Source: Rhyacichthys aspro
Lineage: Eukaryota; Chordata; Actinopteri; Gobiiformes; Rhyacichthyidae
Length of the DNA: 64,000 nt
Assembly: GCA_036850595.1 (NCBI GenBank)
Contig: CM072163.1
Span: forward strand, 3,520,595 to 3,584,594
Direction of reading: 5' to 3'
Below the pieces are notes generated by a model. That model ran no database searches. It worked only from the letters and a program-made list of their open reading frames with translations, and was not told the DNA's origin. Of the stretch, positions 63,473 to 64,000 are shown piece by piece. Numbering within the stretch: position 1 is the first letter of the stretch; every line of letters begins with the position of its first letter. Both the position numbers and the translations under genes were made by a program.

Positions 63473-63910
63473 TTTATTGTAAAATGAATCATCTGTGAAA
63501 AAATGAGACCTTAAGACGTGATCTAGTCTTTATAATTAAGGATTTTAATAGAAATTTGCAGGATTTTGTCCAATCACGGCTCAGTTCAGGTAAAAAGGAG
63601 CGCTCCCATTGGTCGACACTGATGTCAACAACGAAGGAACAAGGAAATAAACCAAGGAAATGGGTTATTCTGTTGGAAATACGTCTTATTTTACAGAGAA
63701 ACAGCTCAAAAAAGATAAAAATAGAGAAACAGCAGCAAATGAAACATGGATAAATGAAACAGAGATAATTACAGGATCTACAACGGTAAACTCCAAAGAT
63801 AAAAGTTTCAGATCAGCTCTAAACTTTGATTTAATGTAACATGTTAGTATTTTGTGGTGAAAAATTGGTCTGGTTTGACCTTTTTTTTTTTAAATAAAAA
63901 AACAGGAAAG
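63473..63910 (+). repeat. TTAAAG-family MITE-like copy (A2 in copy 2)
   Basis: Counterpart of 29,031-29,470 with the same 3' truncation, showing that the truncation predates the separation of the two segment copies. Confidence 0.65.
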
Positions 63911-64000
63911 GTTCAGAAGAAATATAAGCTGGTTTAACCCTAATCATTTGTCACTTGTTTCTTGAGTAAATGTTATTTCTTTTAGGCTAGTACTGTGCAG

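Larger units (their letters stand above)
56385..64000 (+). repeat. Duplicated segment, copy 2 (~7.6 kb, continues off window)
   Basis: Collinear, same-orientation copy of 21,867-29,555 starting at the first base after the gap. Sampled stretches differ by roughly one or two substitutions per 100 bp. Indels include the loss here of about 75 bp (copy-1 25,331-25,408), loss of 18-19 bp near copy-1 24,337, loss of 13 bp inside the repeat at 60,518, and a gain of about 30 bp at 58,934-58,965. Repeats corresponding to A1 and A2 lie at about 60,330-60,786 and 63,473-63,910. No gene is supported. Confidence 0.95.

Noticed and set aside
1..64000. CRISPR arrays, bacterial operons, tRNA or rRNA genes, endogenous retrovirus
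   Set aside because: None of the required signatures was seen. Tandem arrays lack spacers, and no reverse transcriptase, integrase or LTR pair was recognised.

Overview
This is vertebrate nuclear DNA, most likely from a ray-finned (teleost) fish. The evidence is a compact multi-exon HIPK-type kinase gene with introns of roughly 55-155 bp, several interspersed repeats of kinds common in fish genomes, and long AT-rich non-coding stretches. There are no prokaryotic operons, CRISPR arrays, or tRNA or rRNA genes that I can see. All calls come from reading the sequence; no database search was run.

Layout. Bases 1-69 are a TAA microsatellite. Bases 382-1753 (minus strand) hold five coding exons, plus a probable 5' UTR exon, of a short HIPK-like kinase whose 3' end lies beyond the left edge. 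From about 2 kb to 47.9 kb the window is a gene desert. It contains many compositionally balanced, homeodomain/POU-motif-bearing segments that look like conserved non-coding elements (CNEs; judged by eye only), scattered degraded repeats, and a 21-bp-based minisatellite with a 125-bp higher-order period (32.2-33.2 kb).

The most unusual locus is 47,964-50,796. It is a DNA transposon-like element bounded by TTAA and an 18-bp terminal inverted repeat (AGGTCCCATATTATGCTA), which fits the Kolobok/T2 superfamily. It carries two convergent split genes. On the plus strand is a decayed THAP-domain gene. On the minus strand is a four-exon, apparently intact 173-aa gene. Its product carries the cysteine-rich domain otherwise known from the cytoplasmic ballast of the P2X7 receptor: WCxCG...MPT...CC, then CITxHPG, then WGxLG...PSC. 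No transposase is left. The last exons of the two genes overlap antisense, as expected if an internal deletion fused them tail to tail.

Just downstream (50.85-51.86 kb) is a second minisatellite built from the same 21-bp motif as the 32-33 kb array, mostly in the opposite orientation. A 100-N assembly gap lies at 56,285-56,384. Everything after it (56,385-64,000) is a near-identical copy of 21,867-29,555. This is either a segmental duplication or, quite plausibly, an uncollapsed second haplotype placed after the gap.
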